Origin: Laetiporus sulphureus 93-53
Taxonomy: Eukaryota > Basidiomycota > Agaricomycetes > Polyporales > Laetiporaceae
Direction: 5' to 3'
Assembly: GCF_001632365.1 (NCBI RefSeq)
Contig: NW_024468539.1
Span: 124,001-188,000 of the forward strand
Length of the DNA stretch: 64,000 bases
This document shows, in pieces, positions 62,209 through 64,000 of this stretch. The translations under genes were made by a program, and so were the position numbers. Every line of letters begins with the position of its first letter. Position 1 is the first letter of the stretch. The notes under the pieces were generated by a model, which was not told the origin of the DNA, did no database searches, and was given only the letters and a program-made list of their open reading frames with translations.

Positions 62209-64000
62209 TCAGATGCAAACGATGTCGAACTTTTTGGGCAGCCCTATTTCTAGGCCGATCTGAGTATCGAGGCGTGCGTGAAGTACGACATGGGCTTGGA
62301 ACTTGCGTTTGTACCATCGTATCATTTTGTGATCCCAGTAGATCTTTTCCTTCCACTCTTCTTCTTCTTCCTCCGTCATCTTTCCTCCCTTATTGTCAGG
62401 TTCATCATCACTTTCCGTGTCTTCTCGGGCACGGATCTTTTGACCACCAGGTATAGTAAGGAGATTAGGCAGTTTCGGCATCTTGGGGTGTAACTTATGG
62501 AAGTTATTAAGTAATAGGATGTAGTCCTTTGCTATAGTAGAGCAGGGTATCCAGGTGTTATCGGTGTCGTCCTTTCCCTTCCATTTGACCAGGTATAATA
62601 GTCCAGTTTTGGATTTTTTGCTGTCAAGGATTTGGCTGATGGTAGGAGGTTCACCTTCCAGAACGGGTATAGTAGTACCGTCTTTTTGTACGCTAAATTG
62701 CGCAGGGTGATAGGGTATTAATAAAGATTCGTGAAAGACGGGGTGTATATGACGTCAAGCAGGTGGTAGCTTGAGTCTGAATGCCGACTTCCCAACCTTT
62801 TCTACTATACTAAAGGGTCCGTAATGTTTATCGTCCAGCTTCTTGCTTGGTCGAGTAGTTGTAATATTAGTTCCCTCTAATAGTACCAGATCGCCCTTGG
62901 TATAGGCCGCATGGTCCGGGTATTTGCCATCATGGTACTTCTTCATTATACCTTTTGCTTTGGTAAGGTGATTAGTCGCGTCCTTGGAAAGTTTCTCCAT
63001 CTCCTTCGTCCATTCTTTGGCTGATTGGTTACGGGGTTCTTTCCTAGTTTCGACTCCCATGTAGGGGTGGTATCCGTGCATAAGGTAAAATGGGGTATAG
63101 CTGGTGCTTGCCTGTCTATGGTTTCGATATGCGAACATAGCGAGGGGTATCTTGGAAGGCCAGTCATCCTGTCTATAGGAGGTATATATCCTCAAGTAGG
63201 TCTCTATTTCCTGGTTCATTCGTTCAGTCTGCCCATCCGTCTGGGGGTGGTAGGCAGTAGAAGGATTTCCCTGGACGCCCAACTGTTGGTATACATCCTT
63301 AGTAAACGAGGATACGAACTGTGGTCCCCTGTCAGACCATATCCTTTCCGCTAGTCCGTGTGCCGACATTACATGTTTAATGTACAAGTCCGCATAGTCC
63401 TTCGAGTTAATCGACTCCGTGCAGGGTATGGCTATGAAGTCTTTTGACTTCAAATCTACAAATACAAGGATGGAGTCGTACCCGTCTACTGTAGGTAGTT
63501 TTACAATAAGGTCCGTGGAGATGTACTGCCAGTTGTGATCTGGAACTGAGTTTGGCTCTAGTGGTGCTGATCTGTGTTGGCAGTTAGGTTTGGCTTTTTG
63601 ACAGGTCCCGCAACCTTTCACATACGCCGTAACATCTTTGATCATCTCCGGCCACCAGTACGATCGCTTGATTAATTCCATGGTCCTTTCTATTGCTGGG
63701 TGTCCCATGAACGCGGCATCGTGGTGGGACTGTATTACTTTGCCGATTATTTCTTGGTTATTTGGGATTATGAGAATTTCACCCCCCCTCCAGAGTGTGC
63801 CGTCCTCCGCTGACTCGAGCTCCTTTTGAGGCAAAGTTTTTCATAATAAATACTCGGATGAATGTATGACACAGAGGTCACGGATAGCATCGGTCCCTAC
63901 AACTTTGGTACTCCGGAACAACTCGGCAGGTAATACGACCTGATTATCCAAGTGATCCATACCGTCGTCATAGTCTGGTCATCTGCTAAGAGCGTTTGCT
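62209..64000 (-). pseudogene. Ty3/Gypsy pol fragment: RNase H end, integrase, chromodomain
   Basis: The integrase part (open at 63840-62758) has the HH-CC zinc-binding region (SHHDAAFMGHPA ... GCGTCQKAK), the catalytic residues in ISTDLIVKLP (D), WSDRGPQFVS (D) and TDGQTERMNQEIE (E), and the GPFSIVEKVG segment. After a TGA at 62757-62755, where Trp is expected before RHIHPVFHESLL, the same frame continues with a chromodomain: PTISQILDSKKSK, LYLVKWKGKDDTDNTW. Two more TGA codons lie upstream at 63843-63841 and 63981-63979, all in one frame. Otherwise the sequence is intact without indels, so inactivation is by point mutation and probably young. Confidence 0.9.

Larger units (their letters stand above)
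61415..64000 (-). mobile_element. Ty3/Gypsy LTR retrotransposon with chromodomain, 3' part, inactive
   Basis: Read on the minus strand from the right edge: the end of the RNase H region (ANALSR-stop-PDYDD), integrase, a chromodomain-like tail, then polypurine tract and 3' LTR. The element continues beyond the window. Three in-frame TGA codons interrupt the polyprotein. Confidence 0.92.

Overview
The window is nuclear DNA of a filamentous basidiomycete, almost certainly an Agaricomycete. Genes are dense, with many 46-75 nt introns. The tryptophan gene is a fused GATase-IGPS-PRAI gene of the fungal type, and several families typical of mushroom genomes are present: class I sesquiterpene synthases, a fungal FAD-dependent halogenase, an expanded secreted family of unknown function, an 'SGSDWTQNDLDAYNI' nuclease-like family, and a Ty3/Gypsy element with a chromodomain. 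All gene models were built by hand from open frames, splice sites and family conservation. No search was run, so family names rest on motif recognition.

Layout: 1-4.8 kb holds an acidic low-complexity protein (minus, running off the left edge), divergent from LRO1 (phospholipid:diacylglycerol acyltransferase), which has an unusual exon structure with several microexons. 4.9-28.1 kb looks like a specialised-metabolism region: FAD halogenase (minus), short-chain dehydrogenase, a broken sesquiterpene synthase, then a ~5 kb tandem segmental duplication in which each copy carries one sesquiterpene synthase and one flavin-reductase-like gene (degenerate in the left copy, intact in the right), and an NTF2-like protein. 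FAD halogenases need reduced flavin, so halogenase plus flavin reductase plus terpene synthases plus SDR is a coherent candidate for a halogenated or oxidised sesquiterpenoid locus. That pathway is inferred, not shown.

28.1-34.1 kb: a ~550 bp tandem duplication, a 300 bp assembly gap, a perfect 48 bp inverted repeat, and a polytopic membrane protein. 34.7-48.3 kb: three copies of a secreted protein family (one with a nonsense codon), a PD-(D/E)XK-like gene, and dispersed repeats of the flanks. Two copies share a 333 bp tract of perfect identity, suggesting gene conversion.

48.8-57.3 kb: an uncertain proline-rich protein, a steryl ester hydrolase-type lipase and the trifunctional TRP1 gene, all on the minus strand. 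57.5-64 kb is decayed: an AGC-kinase pseudogene, a relic transposon integrase, and the 3' part of a Ty3/Gypsy element whose frame is broken by TGA codons.
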